From assembly GCF_010183535.1 (NCBI RefSeq), contig NC_071329.1:16506879-16570878 (forward strand): a stretch of DNA of 64,000 nt. Direction: 5' to 3'. Source of the stretch: Caenorhabditis remanei. Taxonomy: Eukaryota; Nematoda; Chromadorea; Rhabditida; Rhabditidae. The notes beneath the pieces were generated by a model. The model did no database searches. It was not told the origin of the DNA and saw only the letters and a list, made by a program, of their open reading frames with translations. This document shows positions 11,242 to 23,715 of this stretch, in pieces. How positions within the stretch are numbered: position 1 is the first letter of the stretch; each line of letters opens with the position of its first letter. Both the position numbers and the translations under genes were made by a program.

Positions 11242-11612
11242 GAAAATTCTTGTTGTTATTTGAAATGCTCTTCTTATTTCTAACTGTATGCTAACACCTC
11301 ACAAGGGTGCGAGGCGTAAAGTCCGCAGCGAAAAGTTTTTGAATTTTTTCCAAGTCGCATTGCGTGCGCGTCGCGGTTTATATTGAAAGATTCGACAAAT
11401 AAACTATAAATTTGGATTTGGCACTCCAACTGTTTTTTGACACCGTGCCAACCTTTGTGCGACGAAGCGCGTTTCCGTACTGTAGATTTGACTTTTATAA
11501 TTATATAAGATCAAAATTAATCAATCACTGAAGAGCAGAAATAAGGAATAACTTTATTCAAAAACATTTATTGAAGCATTAAAAATAGAGACACGTCGAA
11601 GCGATTTTTATA
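11242..11612. other. Spacer, 3' flank between convergent genes
   Basis: The stretch contains a GC-rich patch at about 11300-11365 and minus-strand AATAAA signals near 11555-11570, suitable for ending the next gene. A near copy lies at about 37130-37450. Confidence 0.4.
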
Positions 11613-13215
11613 TTATTGAAAAGAAATAGACTTTTCGAGGAGATCCGCAATTAATGACTTGTCCAAATCTTGAATATTCGCAGGAAGAATTGATCGGATT
11701 TCGGTGACAGATGTGATTTTAGCGAGACATTTCTTCTGAAATCAAAAATATGTGTTTTTACTTTTTAAGCTCATGCCTCACTTTCAATAATTCCAGATTG
11801 AAACGAGTAGACAATCGTAACTTCGTTTTCAATGATTTCTTCGATTTTTTCAACAGAAACTCTTCGCATTTACGGACGACCAATGGGGTGTCGTACATGT
11901 CGGCTACGAGAAGAATGCCTTCGACGGTGAATTCTGAGAAAAAATAAATAAGATTGTCTTCAGAAAATGAAGAATATTACCATCAATCGCTTGTTCTCCA
12001 TAAAGTATTTCCAGATATTTCTGAAAATCATCCTCATCAATTCCAGTCAATTTGATTTCAGATTTCTTTGATTCTTGGAACTGTCCTAGCAAGAGTGTGT
12101 TAAAATACGGAGAATGAGTCGCGAGGTACTGAAATGAATATGTTTAAGAAAATCATATTGTTATATTTCACACTAACCAATTTTGAGACAAAAAACTTCT
12201 TAGCATTGATTACAAGGACAACATCAGAGAATTGTTTCATTGTTTCATCAAAATTTCTCACATTTTCCTTGTAGATACCAGTTGTTTTCGTAATTTTCAC
12301 TCTAATTTCCGCAGACAATTTGTCGTTGACACTGAAATCTTCTTCCAGCTTTTTCCACTCAATGAATTTGAGGATTCCCCATGATTCGTCCTTGTTGAAA
12401 ACCGTGTTGTATCTGTTGCCAATTTTGTTCAATTTTAGCAATGACAACTTTGGTTCGAATTCAACGAAAATAGAATAATCTCCAATATCCGGGATGTTTT
12501 GATAATAGAGAAAGTATGCTAGATGATCGTTATTGCGTTGAATCAGCATTCGCCTGAAATACAAAAAACATTCGTTTTATTCGTTTTATTTTTAGAGAGC
12601 TGCGAGGCTGACCATTGAAATCCGAAATGCTCTTCTCCTTCACTGAACAATTTATCTGTATGCTTCAGACTTGAAACATTTTCGAAAGTATGCTGCAACA
12701 CGAAATATTTTCCATCAATTGACATAACATCACTCGGAGTCTGAATAATATATGTAAATCAAGGAGCAATGCAACGCTTAATTCGTACAGTTTGTTGAGA
12801 AGATGTAGTTGAGTTAATCGCGTCTTTTTTATCACTTGATTCCGATGATGTTTCATTTGTAAGTGACTCCTCAATTTTATCAATTTTCAGTTTAATCAGT
12901 CCGAGCTCTTTCGAAGATTTCTCCATTTTTTCTTCAGCCGAACGAAGTTTTTCGACGATTTCCAAATTAGATTTCTCGAGGTTTTTCTGTTTTTCCAACA
13001 ACTCTTGACACATATTGTGAACGTTTTGAATTGTGGCAATCGGTTCTTCAATTCGAGGCTTCTGAAATTGATAATCGATAAGAAACTGAAAATAGTGATT
13101 TTATCAAATTCACCTCTTCATTACCATCCGTGTCAGTTGAAATTCGGCGGCGCTTCGATTTTGGACTACCCGGGTCATTGTTACCCAGAGTAACGTTATC
13201 GTTTTCTTCTGTCAT
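11613..13215 (-). CDS. Coiled-coil MATH-BTB protein (bath family), gene A
   Basis: Seven exons (13215-13114, 13061-12789, 12740-12613, 12553-12178, 12128-11981, 11933-11782, 11735-11613) join to an intact 433-residue ORF. Order: acidic/basic N-terminus with a KSKRRR cluster; coiled coil at about 45-105 (CQELLEKQKNLEKSN); MATH domain at about 128-275 starting KYFVLQHTFENV; BTB domain at about 277-375 (FSDVVLVIN, then LATHSPYF); and a C-terminal helical region. MATH-BTB proteins typically bring substrates, held by MATH, to CUL3 through BTB. The coiled coil suggests oligomers. A phase-2 intron splits the Trp codon after EEHFGFQ. A near-identical copy lies at 37459-39305. Confidence 0.9.
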
Positions 13216-13422
13216 TATTCAGGAAAAGAAACCACCGAAGAAAAAGTTCAATATTTAAAGGAAATGGTGCGAAAGGATTCAGATATACAAGGAAAATTGA
13301 AGCCTTAAATTAAAAACATTAAAACTGACGCAGAGGATAAATATGTTTTATGAAATTCGAGAATTATATCGGAAATGAGAATAGAGTTCAGAAAGAATAA
13401 AGAAAAAACAAAAAATGATAAA

Positions 13423-14986
13423 TTAATGAAGAGAAATCGCCTTTTCCAAGAGCTCCCCCATTATTGATGGATCCAAGTCTTGAATACTACCGGGAAGAAC
13501 AGATTTGATGTCAGCAATCGATTTGATCTCAGTGAGGCATTGTTTCTGTAAAAAACAATTTTATTTTAATTGTTATCAAGTTGAGAGTTTACCTTCAATG
13601 CTTCAAGATGGTATTTTGTGGCCATTTGCAATTTTTTCTTCAACGATTTCTTCGATTTTTCGAGTAAAAACTCATCGCATTTGCGAATGACCAGAGGAGT
13701 ATCGTACATGTCTGCCACAAGAAGAATTCCTTCAACAGTGAATTCTGGAAAAAAAAGGTTCATCTTTGAATAATATTTTTAATCAATGATACCATCAATT
13801 GAGTATTCTCCGTAAAGAACTTCAAGATAGTTCTGAAAATCATCCGCATCGATTCCAGTCAGTTTGATTTCAGATTTCTTCGAATCGTTAAAATTTCCCA
13901 AAAACAAGGCTTTGAAGAATGAAGAATGCGCGGCGAGAAACTGAAAACTGCATTTATCAGTTTATTGTTGTTATTGAAAACTGACTAATTTCGAAACGTA
14001 GAATTTCTCTTCGTTGACAACTAGTACAACATCTGAGAATTCTTCCATTGTCTCGTCGAAAACTCTCAGATTATCTTTGTAAATGCCAGTTGTATTCTTG
14101 ATTTTCACATGAATTTCAGCTGTCAATTTATCATCCATAAGGAAGTCTTCATCCAATGCTTTCCACTCGATAAACTCTGCCCATCCCCACGAGGAGTTTA
14201 ATTCAATTCCGTCGTTACAAAATGTTCTATTAGCTGTTTTCACGCAATTTTTGGCCCGGTTCGATATTATGATATGTTTCCGATTAGTCTCAATGGACCA
14301 CTTTCCTCTTTCCAGCGATTGTGAGCAGAACAAATAGAATGAAAGATTCTCATTATTTCGGGTCACATACATCCTCCTAAAATTACAAATGTGAATTAAA
14401 TATGCTCGGTATCATACCATTCAACGCCAAAGTGCTCTTCCGGTTCTGACCACTGATATTCATTTTCCTTCATAGTTGAGACATTCTTGAAGACATGTTT
14501 TAGCATAAAGTATTTTCCAGTCATTGGTATCTTTTCATTAGGAATCTGCAAATTGTTACTATTTTTAAACTACAAATTTAACTTAGCATACAGTTGTTTC
14601 AGAAGAATCACTGGTAATCGACTGTGAAGATACATCAGTTTCCTCATCGATTTTGTTAGATTTTAGTTGAATTTCTTGAAGAATTTGATCTTGTCCCGAT
14701 GAAAGTTTCTGAATTTCGGAGTGCAGCTTTTCGATAATCTCCATGTTGGTCTTCTCAAGATTCTTCTGTTTTTCCAGTAACTCTTGACAAATTTTGTGCA
14801 TACTTTGAACAGAAAAATTGAGAGCATCGATGGGATTTTTCTGAAAATGAAAGGGTAGATTACGAGACGAGACTTCTAGGTTACCTCAACATTTTCAGTG
14901 TTGATTTGTTCCACTTTCTGATCTTCTTGCATCAAATCGTTCTTGTCCTTGTTAGAGGGAGCCACATTATCGTTTTCTTCAGACAT
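13423..14986 (-). CDS. Coiled-coil MATH-BTB protein (bath family), gene B
   Basis: The seven-exon layout is the same as gene A. It starts at MSEENDNVAPSNKDK and ends in the family tail GELLEKAISLH. The coiled-coil exon reads CQELLEKQKNLEKTN. MATH begins at KYFMLKHVFKNVS; BTB contains [18 protein letters not shown] and LAAHSSFFKALFLGNF; and the helical tail contains VADMYDTPLVIRKC. I saw no stop or frame break in the exons I joined. The gene lies 207 bp upstream of gene A on the same strand, so this is tandem duplication, not an operon by any evidence here. It is partly copied at 39513-40937. Confidence 0.88.
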
Positions 14987-15173
14987 TCTGAGAGTTTTGT
15001 GCTAGAAGACTGAGCGGGAGAAACTGCAAATAGAAGGGATTACGAAGAATCCCTGATCTTTAGAAAAATACATATTGAAATTATAACAAATACAGATTTC
15101 AAAAAACAACACAGCACACATTAACAATATCAAATTTGTATAACAAAGTACCAATGAAAGACTTGAAAACATA

Positions 15174-16716
15174 TTATTTGGGATTGTGAAGAGCGAGAGA
15201 TTTTTCGAGAAGTTCTCGCATTATCGATGGATCCAAATCAGTACCATCTCGTGGCATCACAGATCTGATAGCAGATACCGATTTGATGCTGTCAAGACAT
15301 TGTTTCTGAAAGTGATAACTGATTTCGAATAAAGCTGTTAATCAAAATTTACCTTTAATGCTTCAAGGTGGTATTTCATGGACATTTGCAGCTTCTTTTT
15401 CAATGTCTTCTTTGATTTTTCGAGTAAAAACTCTTCGCATTTGCGAATAACCAATGGAGTGTCGTACATGTCTGCCACCATGAGGATTCCTTCCACTGTG
15501 ATTTCTGGAAATTTAAATTTGAAATGTTTTCTAAAAACTCTAATGAATGTCACCATCAATTGAATTGTCTCCGTAAAGCAATTCCAGATAGTTTTGAAAG
15601 TCATCCGCATCGATTCCTGTCAATGTGATCTCAGATTTCTTTGATTCTTGAAACTGCCCCAAGAAAAGTGACTTGAAGTATGAAGAATGGACGGCGAGGA
15701 ACTGAAAAACGCATCCATCAGAAATTATTGCTGAATAATTAATTCACCTTTTTCAAAACGTAGAATTTCTCTTCGTTGACAACTAGTACAACATCCGAAA
15801 ATTCTTCCATTGTCTCGTCGAACACTCTCAGATTATCCTTGTAGAAACCAGCGGTTTTTTCGATTTTCACGTGAATTTCAGCAATCAATTTGTCATCCGC
15901 AAGAAAGTCTTCTCGCAATACCACATATTCAAGTACTTCAGGAGATCCTTTCTTCGTTTTGGAATTTTGAAAAAAGTCGCGTTTTTTTGTACTCCACTTT
16001 CTTGTATTAATAGACAGAAATTTGACTTCATATTCAACGTCAAACGACATTTTTCTTTCAGCCATCTCCGCACCACGGCTCAAAAAAATTGCAAACTGTT
16101 CTTTACTCCGCAGAATTAGGATCCGCCTGAAATATAGGCAATATACAAAGGAATAAGTGTGATTCTCACCATGGGACACCAAAATGTTCTTCTATCTCAC
16201 TGTACATTAGATCCGAGTGTTTCAAACTTGAAACATTCTTGAAGACATGTTTCAGAACGAAGTATTTTCCAGTAGTCGATATGTTAGAACTCTGAAAACA
16301 AAGACGTTCTCGGGATCAAATCTTTTAGATGATAACCTCATTTTTAGAGTCCGAATCGGTTTTATTCTCATTATCTACCTTTACAGGAACTGCCGCTGTC
16401 ACGGTTTTTGGTTTCATGTCGTCTCGAAGCAATTGAAGCTCGCTTTCGACGGAACGGAGCTTCTCGACAATTTCTGTGTTAGATATTTCGAGATTTTTCT
16501 GCTTTTCCAAGAGCTTTTCAAACATTTTCTCCACGATTTCGTTGTGAGAAGTGTTTTGGTTCTCCTGTAAAACAAAGCTTGAAAATTAAAAAAAATTGAA
16601 TTCAGCAAATATACTTTTTTGTTCCCAGCGGTTTCCTGTGTCACTTCTTGCTCTTCCGACACCAAATTATCATTTTCGTTAATCGTCGGAGACACATTAT
16701 CGATTTCTTCCGACAT
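15174..16716 (-). CDS. Coiled-coil MATH-BTB protein (bath family), gene C1
   Basis: It starts MSEEIDNVSPTINEN and ends LLEKSLALHNPK. The second exon encodes a long coiled coil (KMFEKLLEKQKNLEISN). MATH starts at GKYFVLKHVFKNVSS and BTB includes [18 protein letters not shown] and LAVHSSYFKSLFLG. Its MATH core is more diverged than its neighbours', with an added basic stretch (STKKRDFFQNSKTKK). In the BTB the usual S-K-L before the intron is L-K-K. It forms the first half of a 3.77-kb two-gene unit whose tandem copy starts at 18940. Confidence 0.86.
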
Positions 16717-17030
16717 CTGAAGCTCGAAACAATCAGTAAAACCTGAGAAACATATTTGAGAAAATAATTTTCAGATATGAATAATAGATGAATACTTCCA
16801 CTCAAAAAATCAATACAAGGTCTTTAAAACTATCTTTTTTTGAGTGATATTATAAAGAAAACAGGGGAATGGGAAGTAACAGTAAAAAATCAGTAAAAAC
16901 AAGAAAGTGTGCGGAGAGAGAGAGCGAAAACAATAAATCTGTAACGATATTTCGGTTTTAAACAATGAAATGATGTGAAATAATGATATTTTACGAATAG
17001 TTTTAACAAATATTATCCAAACAATTGTAT

Positions 17031-18736
17031 TCAATTTTGAAGTGAAATCGCTTTTTCAAGAAGTTCGCCCATTAGAGACTTGTCCAAATCTTGCACATTT
17101 CCAGGCAGAACATCTTCAAGATCGTCAATCGATTTGATGTCGGCGAGGCATTTTTTCTAAAAAATAATGACTTGTTTCAAACTATTCCGATGTAATTACT
17201 CACCTTGAGTGCTTCCAAATTGTATCGAGCAGACAATTCTAACTTTTTCTTCAATGTTTTCGATGTCTTTTCGAGTAAAAACTTTTCGCATTCCCGAAGA
17301 ACCAATGGAGTGTCTAGCATGTCAGCTACCAGAAGAAGTCCTTCGCAAGTGTATTCTAAAACAACTACTGAATATTTATCAAGATGAAAATGGGATTACC
17401 ATTAATTGGATGTTCTCCATAAAGCAGTTCGAGGTACTTCTGGAAATCATCTGCGCCGATTCCAGTCAATTTGATTTCCGATTTCTTCGAATCTTTGAAA
17501 ATTCCCATAAACAATGCTTTGAAATATGGAGAATGAGCGGCGAGGTACTGAAATATTGAAATAATTGAAAAATGTTTCGAAAATTATTGAAACTGACCAA
17601 TTTTAGAACATAAAATTTCTGTTCGTTGACAACTAGTACAACATCTGAGAATTCTTTCATTGTCTCATCGAAATTTCTCAGATTATCCTTGTAAATACCA
17701 GCTGTATTCTTGATTTTCACGTGAATTTCAGCAGTCAATTGATCATCCACAAGAAAGTCTTTTTCCAATACATCCCATTCGATAAATTTCGGCCATCCCG
17801 AAGTGTTACACCTTTTTTCAATGTTAGTGAATGCCGAACTGTCTTCTCGCACTTTTTCGATCCGATTCGATATAAATACTAGTTTTTTCCTAACTTCGAT
17901 AATCCATTTTCCAGTGTCCAACGATTGTGAGCAGACCAAAAAGAATGAAAAATGTTCTTTTTTTCGGTACACACGCATATTCCTGAAATTACAAATATGA
18001 AATATCTATTAGCACGACACACTCCTTATAACCACGCCCTACCGAAGCCGAAGAAAATTGTGTACGAAATTGAGCGATTCAGAGAAAAAGAGACAATTTT
18101 CAAGGGAGATTCGGTGGAGCGCAGTTGTAAGAACTGTGCTGAGCTAATAGACACGGTATCATACCATCCGACTCCGAAGTGCTCTTCAACTTCTGAACAT
18201 AAATTCTGATTTTCCTTCAGTTTTGACACGTTTTTGAAAACATGTTTCAACACGAAGTATTTTCCAGTCGTTGGCATAACTTCACTTGGAATCTGAAAAC
18301 GACAAATAGTGAACGAAAACATAAATAGATCAGGTTAACCATTGCTTGTGAAGAATCACTGGATGACGTCGTTTTCACTGAATCGTCAATAGAACACGAT
18401 GAGATTGCAGTAGTTTCATCGACTTTATCGGCTTTCAATTGCAATTTAATCGATTCCAGTTTCTCATCTGTCAAGCGAAGCTTTTCGGCGATTTCCTTGT
18501 TCATATTTTTCTGATTTTCCAACACTTCTTGACACGTGTCATACATCTTTTGCAGCGTCAAATGCTGTTGATCACTTGGATTAATCTGAAAAAAGATTTA
18601 TATTTGAATCTTTACAGAATCGTTATTGACAAACCTCGACATTCTGATTATTCTCTGCTTCAATTCTTTGACGCTTCGGTGCAGATCCTCCCTCTTCATT
18701 ATTTTCTGATGAGATTTTGTTGTTTCCGTCGGTCAT
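17031..18736 (-). CDS. Coiled-coil MATH-BTB protein (bath family), gene C2
   Basis: It starts MTDGNNKISSENNEGG, with a KRQR cluster, and ends LLEKAISLQN. The coiled-coil exon contains TCQEVLENQKNMNKEI. MATH begins at GKYFVLKHVFKNVSK and continues after the Trp-splitting intron at MRVYRKKEHFSFFLV. BTB contains [18 protein letters not shown]. The intron between the two MATH exons has taken in a TA-flanked MITE at 18009-18147. The gene is almost identical to the one at 20792-22509, so the pair duplicated after that insertion. Confidence 0.88.
18009..18147. mobile_element. TA-flanked MITE (TTAGC family), intronic copy 1
   Basis: The 139-bp element begins TTAGCACGACAC and ends GTGCTGAGCTAA, with TA on both sides (18007-18008, 18148-18149). 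Inner inverted matches include ACCGAA and TTCGGT. A TA duplication is known for Tc1/mariner-type elements. It sits in the intron that splits the MATH Trp codon. Other copies are at 21769, 52789 and 53973. Confidence 0.8.
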
Positions 18737-18939
18737 TATTCTGGAATTTTTGTTATTTTAAAGCACATTTTGAGGATAAAATATAATGTGAATGATGATA
18801 ACAAGACAAATTCTGACAATAAATAGAACAAATCTGAATAAACTGTTTATATAATACTCAAAGAAGGCGAAAACAGCGAAAAGGCAAAGGAAATGGTTTT
18901 TTAAATGAAAAAAGAATGAAATCGTAGGAATAAAAGAAA

Positions 18940-20482
18940 TTATTGAATAGAGAGCGCAATTTCCAAAAATTCAGTTGTAATCGATGGATCCAAATCACGA
19001 ATGTCTCCTGGTAGAACTGATTTAATGTCAGCGATCGATTTGATCTCCTTGCGGCATTGTTTCTGGAAAGTAAACTTGCAATTTAATAGATTTAGAAAGA
19101 AAACATACATTCAAGGCTTCCAGATGGTATTTCATGGACAGCTGCAGCTTCTTCTTCAATGTCTTCTTTGATTTTTCGAGTAAAAACTCTTCGCATTTGC
19201 GAATGATCAATGGAGTGTCGTACATGTCAGCGACGAGAAGAATTCCTTCCACAGTGAATTCTGAAAAACGCCTTATTAAAAAAAATATTTTCAATGAGTG
19301 ATACCGTCAATTGAGTATTCTCCATAAAGTAGTTCGAGGTAGTTCTGAAAGTCATCTGCATCAATTCCAGTCAATTTGATTTCAGATTTCTTCGAATCGT
19401 TGAAATTTCCCAAAACCAAAGCTTTGAAATATGGAGAGTGAGCAGCCAAATACTGAAATATTGAAATAATTGAAACATGTTTTGAAAATTATTGAAACTG
19501 ACCAATTTTGAAACGTAGAATTTCTCGTCATTGACAACTAGTACAACATCCGAAAATTCTTCCATTGTCTCGTCGAAACTTCTCAGATTATCCTTGTAAA
19601 TTCCAGTTGTTTCCATGATTTTCACGTGAATTTCAGCAGTCAGTTGGTCATCCACAAGAAAGTCTTTTTCCATTTCCGCCCATCCAATGAATTTCGGAAA
19701 ACCCCAAGTGCCATTGCTTGTATCGACAGTGCCGAATGATTTTTTAGTTACTACTTTAAATCGATTCTCCGTGCTTTTCGACAGTAAGGCTTGTTTCCAC
19801 TGAGCTTCAATGGACCATTTTCCAATTTCAGTCAATTTAAGACATTTGAGAAAGAACGATAAATCCTCTTTTGTTCGATACACATCAATTCTCCTGAAAT
19901 TACTGAGTTCTAATAAATATATTCTCTGTTAATACCATTCAACTCCAATATGCTCTTCCGTTTCTGACCAATGATCTTCACCTTCCTTCATATTTGTGAC
20001 ATTCTTGAAGACATGTTTCAATACGAAGTATTTTCCTGTGGTCGGCATGGTAACGCTCTGAAAACAAAGAAGTTGTAAACATTATATTTTTTTACATGAT
20101 AACCTCGGTTTTAGATTCTGAATCTGTTTCATCTTCATCATCGGTTTGTTCTGGAACTGTCGCTGCCACTGTTTTTGGTTTCAAGTCGTCTCGAATCAAT
20201 TGAAGCTCGCTTTCGACTGAACAGAGCTTGTCGACAATTTCCGTGATCGATTTTTTTATATTTTTCTGCTTTTCCAAGAGCTTTTCAAACATTTTCTCCA
20301 CTATTTCGTTGCGAGAAGTGTCTTGGTTTTCCTGTAAAAAGAATAGCATGGAATGAAAAACTTGAATTCACAAATAAATATACCTTTTCGCTCCCATCGG
20401 TTTCTTGAGTCACTTCTTCCTCTTCCATCGAAATATCATTTTCGTTGTTCGTCGGAGCCACATTATCGTTTTCTTCCGACAT
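18940..20482 (-). CDS. Coiled-coil MATH-BTB protein (bath family), gene C1'
   Basis: It starts MSEENDNVAPTNNENDIS and ends FLEIALSIQ. The coiled-coil exon contains KMFEKLLEKQKNIKKS and an acidic DDEDETDSESK tail. The MATH exon begins YRTKEDLSFFLKCLKL, and BTB has [18 protein letters not shown] and LAAHSPYFKALVLGNF. It is the tandem partner of gene C1. Its MATH sequence differs much more than its exons 1-2, suggesting either faster change or conversion in the substrate-binding part. Reading frames join across family-standard introns. Confidence 0.86.
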
Positions 20483-20791
20483 CTGAAGCTCGAAACAATC
20501 AGTGAGACCTGAGAAACATATTTGAGAAAATAATATGCAGGTATGAATAATAGATGAATACTTCCATTCAGAAAATCAACGCAAGGTCTATAAAACTATC
20601 TTTTTTGAGTGAATTTATAAATAAAGCAGGGAAATGGGAAGTAAAAAATCCGGAAAAACAAGAAAGTGTGCGGAGAGAGAGCGAAAACAATGAATCTGTA
20701 CCGATGTTTTGGATTCGAACAATGAAATGATGTGAGGTATTGAGATTTTACGAATAGTTGTAACAAATATTATCGATATTATCAATTGTAT

Positions 20792-22509
20792 TCAATTATG
20801 AAGTGAAATCGCTTTTTCAAGAAGTTCGCCCATTAGAGACTTGTCCAAATCTTGTACATTTCCAGGCAGAACATCTTGAAGATCGTCAATCGATTTGATG
20901 CCAGCGAGACATTTTTTCTGAAATTTATGACTATTTTCAAACTATTCCGATGCAATTGCTCACCTTGAGTGATTCCAAATTGTATCGAGCAGACAATTCT
21001 AACTTTTTCTTCAATGTTTTCTCTGTCTTTTCGAGTAAAAACTTTTCGCATTTCCTACGAACCAATGGAGTGTCTAGCATGTCAGCTACCAGAAGAAGTC
21101 CTTCGCAAGTGTATTCTAAAACAACTACTGAATATTTATCAAGATGAAAATGGGATTACCATTAATTGGATGTTCTCCATAAAGCAGTTCGAGGTACTTC
21201 TGGAAATCATCTGCGCCGATTCCAGTCAATTTGATTTCCGATTTCTTCGAATCGTTGAAATTTCCCAAAAACAATGCTTTGAAATATGGAGAATGAGCAG
21301 CCAAGTACTGAATTATTGAAATAATTGAAACATGTTTTGAAAATTATTGAAACTGACCAATTTTAGAACATAAAATTTCTGTTCGTTGACATCTAGTACT
21401 ACATCCGAAAATTCTTCCATTGTCTCGTCGAAACTTCTCAGATTATCCTTGTAAATTCCAGCTGTATTCTTGATTTTCACATGAATTTCAGCAGTCAGTT
21501 GGTCATCAACAAGAAAGTCTTTTTCCAATACATCCCATTCAATAAATTTCGGCCATCCCGTAGTGTTACACCTTTTTCCAATGTTAGTGAATGCCGAATT
21601 GTCTTCTCGAACTTTTTCGATCCGATTCGATATAAATACTAGTTTTTTCCTAACTTCGATAATCCATTTTCCAGTGTCCAACGATTGTGAGCAGACCAAA
21701 AAGAATGAAAAATGTTCTTTTTTTCGGTACACACGCATATTCCTGAAATTACAAATATGAAATATCTATTAGCACGACACACTCCTTACAACCGCGCCCT
21801 ACCGAAACGGAATAAAATTGTGTGCGAACTTGAGAGACTCAGAGAAAAGAGACATTTTTCATAAGCGATTCGGTGGAGCGCAGTTGTAATTCTGTGCTGA
21901 GCTAATATACTCGGTATCATACCATCCGATTCCGAAGTGCTCTTCAACTTCTGAACATAAATTCTGATTTTCCTTCAGTTTTGACACGTTTTTGAAAACA
22001 TGTTTCAACACGAAGTATTTTCCAGTCGTTGGCATAATTTCACGTGGAATCTGAAAACTAAAACTAGTGAACAAGTACAAAAATATATCAGGCGAACCAT
22101 TGCTTGGGATGAATCACTGGACGACGTCGTTTTCACTGAATCTTCACTGTCTTGAGAATTCGATGAGATTGAAGTAGTTTCATCGATTTTATCAGACTTC
22201 AATTGCAATTGAATCGATTCCAGTTTCTCATCTGTCAACCGAAGTTTTTCGACAATTTCCTTGTTCGATTTTTCGATATTTGTCTGTTTCTCCAACACTT
22301 CTTGGCACATATCGTACATCACTTGAAGCGTCAAATGCTGTTGATCATTCGTCTGAAAAAGAAATGAGATTTCTATTTGAAAATTTCCAAAGTTTTAATT
22401 GACAAACCTCGGCATTCTGATTATTCTCTGCTTCAATTCTTTGACGCTTCGGTGCAGATCCTCCCTCTTCGTTATTTTCTGATGAGATTTTGTTGTTTCC
22501 GTCGGTCAT
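20792..22509 (-). CDS. Coiled-coil MATH-BTB protein (bath family), gene C2'
   Basis: It starts MTDGNNKISSENNEGG and ends LLEKAISLHN. The coiled-coil exon is slightly longer than in C2 (CQEVLEKQTNIEKSNKEI). The MATH exon MRVYRKKEHFSFFLV and the BTB exons are nearly identical to C2, with a few changes such as FSDVVLDVNEQK. The Trp intron carries the same MITE (21769-21905). It is the most upstream gene of the minus-strand tandem run. Confidence 0.88.
21769..21905. mobile_element. TA-flanked MITE (TTAGC family), intronic copy 2
   Basis: It has the same ends and position as the copy at 18009, within the equivalent intron of the duplicated gene. It was therefore inherited by duplication, not inserted again. 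TA lies at 21767-21768 and 21906-21907. Confidence 0.8.
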
Positions 22510-22974
22510 TTCACTGCAATTTACTGAAAAAAGAAAGAAAAACGTATTTTAATGTGAATTTACAGTCGTTTATGCAAAAAATAAGCAAAGAAACATTAAA
22601 AAAAAAGCCAAAAATAATTATGTTGGCAATCGGGACTACGGTACGCAATTGTGTGCAATGCATTTTATTTGACGCGCAAGTTTTTCCACATCATTTTTTT
22701 ATTTTTTCAGCGTTGTTTCTATTGTTTTTAGACTGTTTTTGTTCATTTTTCTTTTCAAAATTAGATTTAAATACGACAAATTAATGGAATATCGAAATTT
22801 CTGGTTTCAGGTATCAATGCAATCAGCACAATGCTCCTCAAATCCCACGCGGCGACGAATGAGTCGTCACAAGAGATTCAACATTTCAAGACCTCATCCG
22901 TCATTTCAATCTGAAATGTAAAATTCCGACTGAAAACTCGATGACGGAAGATATTGTGTGTTTGTCAGCATTCC
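22510..22974. other. Spacer upstream of gene C2'
   Basis: AT-rich with no supported exon. It separates the tandem MATH-BTB run from the inverted copy of the 24112 gene. Confidence 0.3.
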
Positions 22975-23160
22975 TCCCAGCTCACCTTTCATCATCACGC
23001 ATCAGCATCTCCAGATGTCTGTGCATTACTTTATATCGATCATCATCAAGAAGTGGCAATCGATATTCTGCATACATGTCACCTGAAATTGCCAATTTAC
23101 AAAGTTTCGGAGAGAAAAATGAAGAAAAGGCAAAGAAATTTCGCAGAATTTAAGAAAACT
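22975..23160 (-). pseudogene. Inverted partial copy of the 24112-24759 gene (5' end)
   Basis: On the minus strand this repeats the leader, start codon and exon 1 of the gene at 24112. It encodes YRLPLLDDDRYKVMHRH and MLMRDDER and then the same GTGAGCTGGG splice donor. Later exons are not recognisable beyond about 22970. The two 5' ends face away from each other across about 950 bp. Confidence 0.7.
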
Positions 23161-23257
23161 CCCGGCATAAAGGATTTTTTCGGCAAATTGCAAGTGAAAA
23201 AATAGAAAAGGGGCGGAGCGAAAAACCATGCGGTAACTCGCGAAAACTTTGTAGCTG

Positions 23258-23715
23258 CACGGTGATTTTCTCGAAACCACTTGGTTTGATTTCTATGCCA
23301 TCACATTGGCGGCCGCGAGCAAACCCGCTCTACTGCACCGTTGAAATTTCTAGACCCTCAACTTTGGCTTCAATATTCTAAAAATTTAATTAAATTTCCC
23401 CCAAATCGAATTAAAATTACCCTAAAGAAAGGAATGGAGAATTTTTGAAAATAAGTCTCGTGCTATTCTGTCCTCAGTTTCACAGTTTAATCGGCCATTC
23501 ACTTTTCTTGACATTCAATACAGTGTAAAAAATTATTCCATTTTCGAACGCGCTCTACCTGCACGTGCGAGAGAAGAGAGACGCAGAGCCAAACGAGTGC
23601 CGCAGTTGCAAAAACCGCGTGCCAAGCTTGCATCAAGACTCCGCCCATTTTATTTTCCACTGCGGCCGAACTTTTTGAGCGCTACCTACTAGCTGGTTCC
23701 GAAAAAATCACCGTG
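23258..23715. mobile_element. CAC...GTG MITE with 5-bp target duplication
   Basis: The 458-bp element starts CACGGTGATTTTCTCG and ends with the inverted match TCACCGTG. AGCTG is repeated exactly on both sides (23253-23257, 23716-23720). A 5-bp GC-rich duplication with CAC..GTG ends fits the known pattern of Transib elements. No transposase ORF is present. It lies between the two head-to-head gene copies. Confidence 0.7.

Larger units (their letters stand above)
11008..14866. repeat. Segmental duplication, source-side copy
   Basis: This 3.86-kb block holds the end of the DUF3557-like gene, one complete coiled-coil MATH-BTB gene and all but exon 1 of a second. It is repeated in the same orientation at 36866-40963. 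Homology begins at CTGACTGCACA and ends in intron 1 of the gene at 13423-14986. Introns and spacers match as well as exons, so the copy was made at DNA level. I call this the source because both edge genes continue past the boundary here. Confidence 0.85.
15174..18736. repeat. Tandem two-gene unit, copy 1
   Basis: Genes C1 and C2 with their spacer form a unit repeated directly at 18940-22509. Offsets between matching ends are 3766, 3766, 3761 and 3773 bp. Spacer sequences around 16740-17030 and 20500-20790 match closely, as does the intronic MITE. The C1/C1' pair is clearly more diverged in its MATH part than the C2/C2' pair. Confidence 0.85.
18940..22509. repeat. Tandem two-gene unit, copy 2
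   Basis: This is the direct repeat of 15174-18736 (genes C1' and C2'). Confidence 0.85.

Noticed and set aside
11613..22509. Operon reading of the minus-strand MATH-BTB run
   Set aside because: Spacing of roughly 190-310 bp and repeated gene units are explained by tandem duplication. No SL2-type signal was identified.
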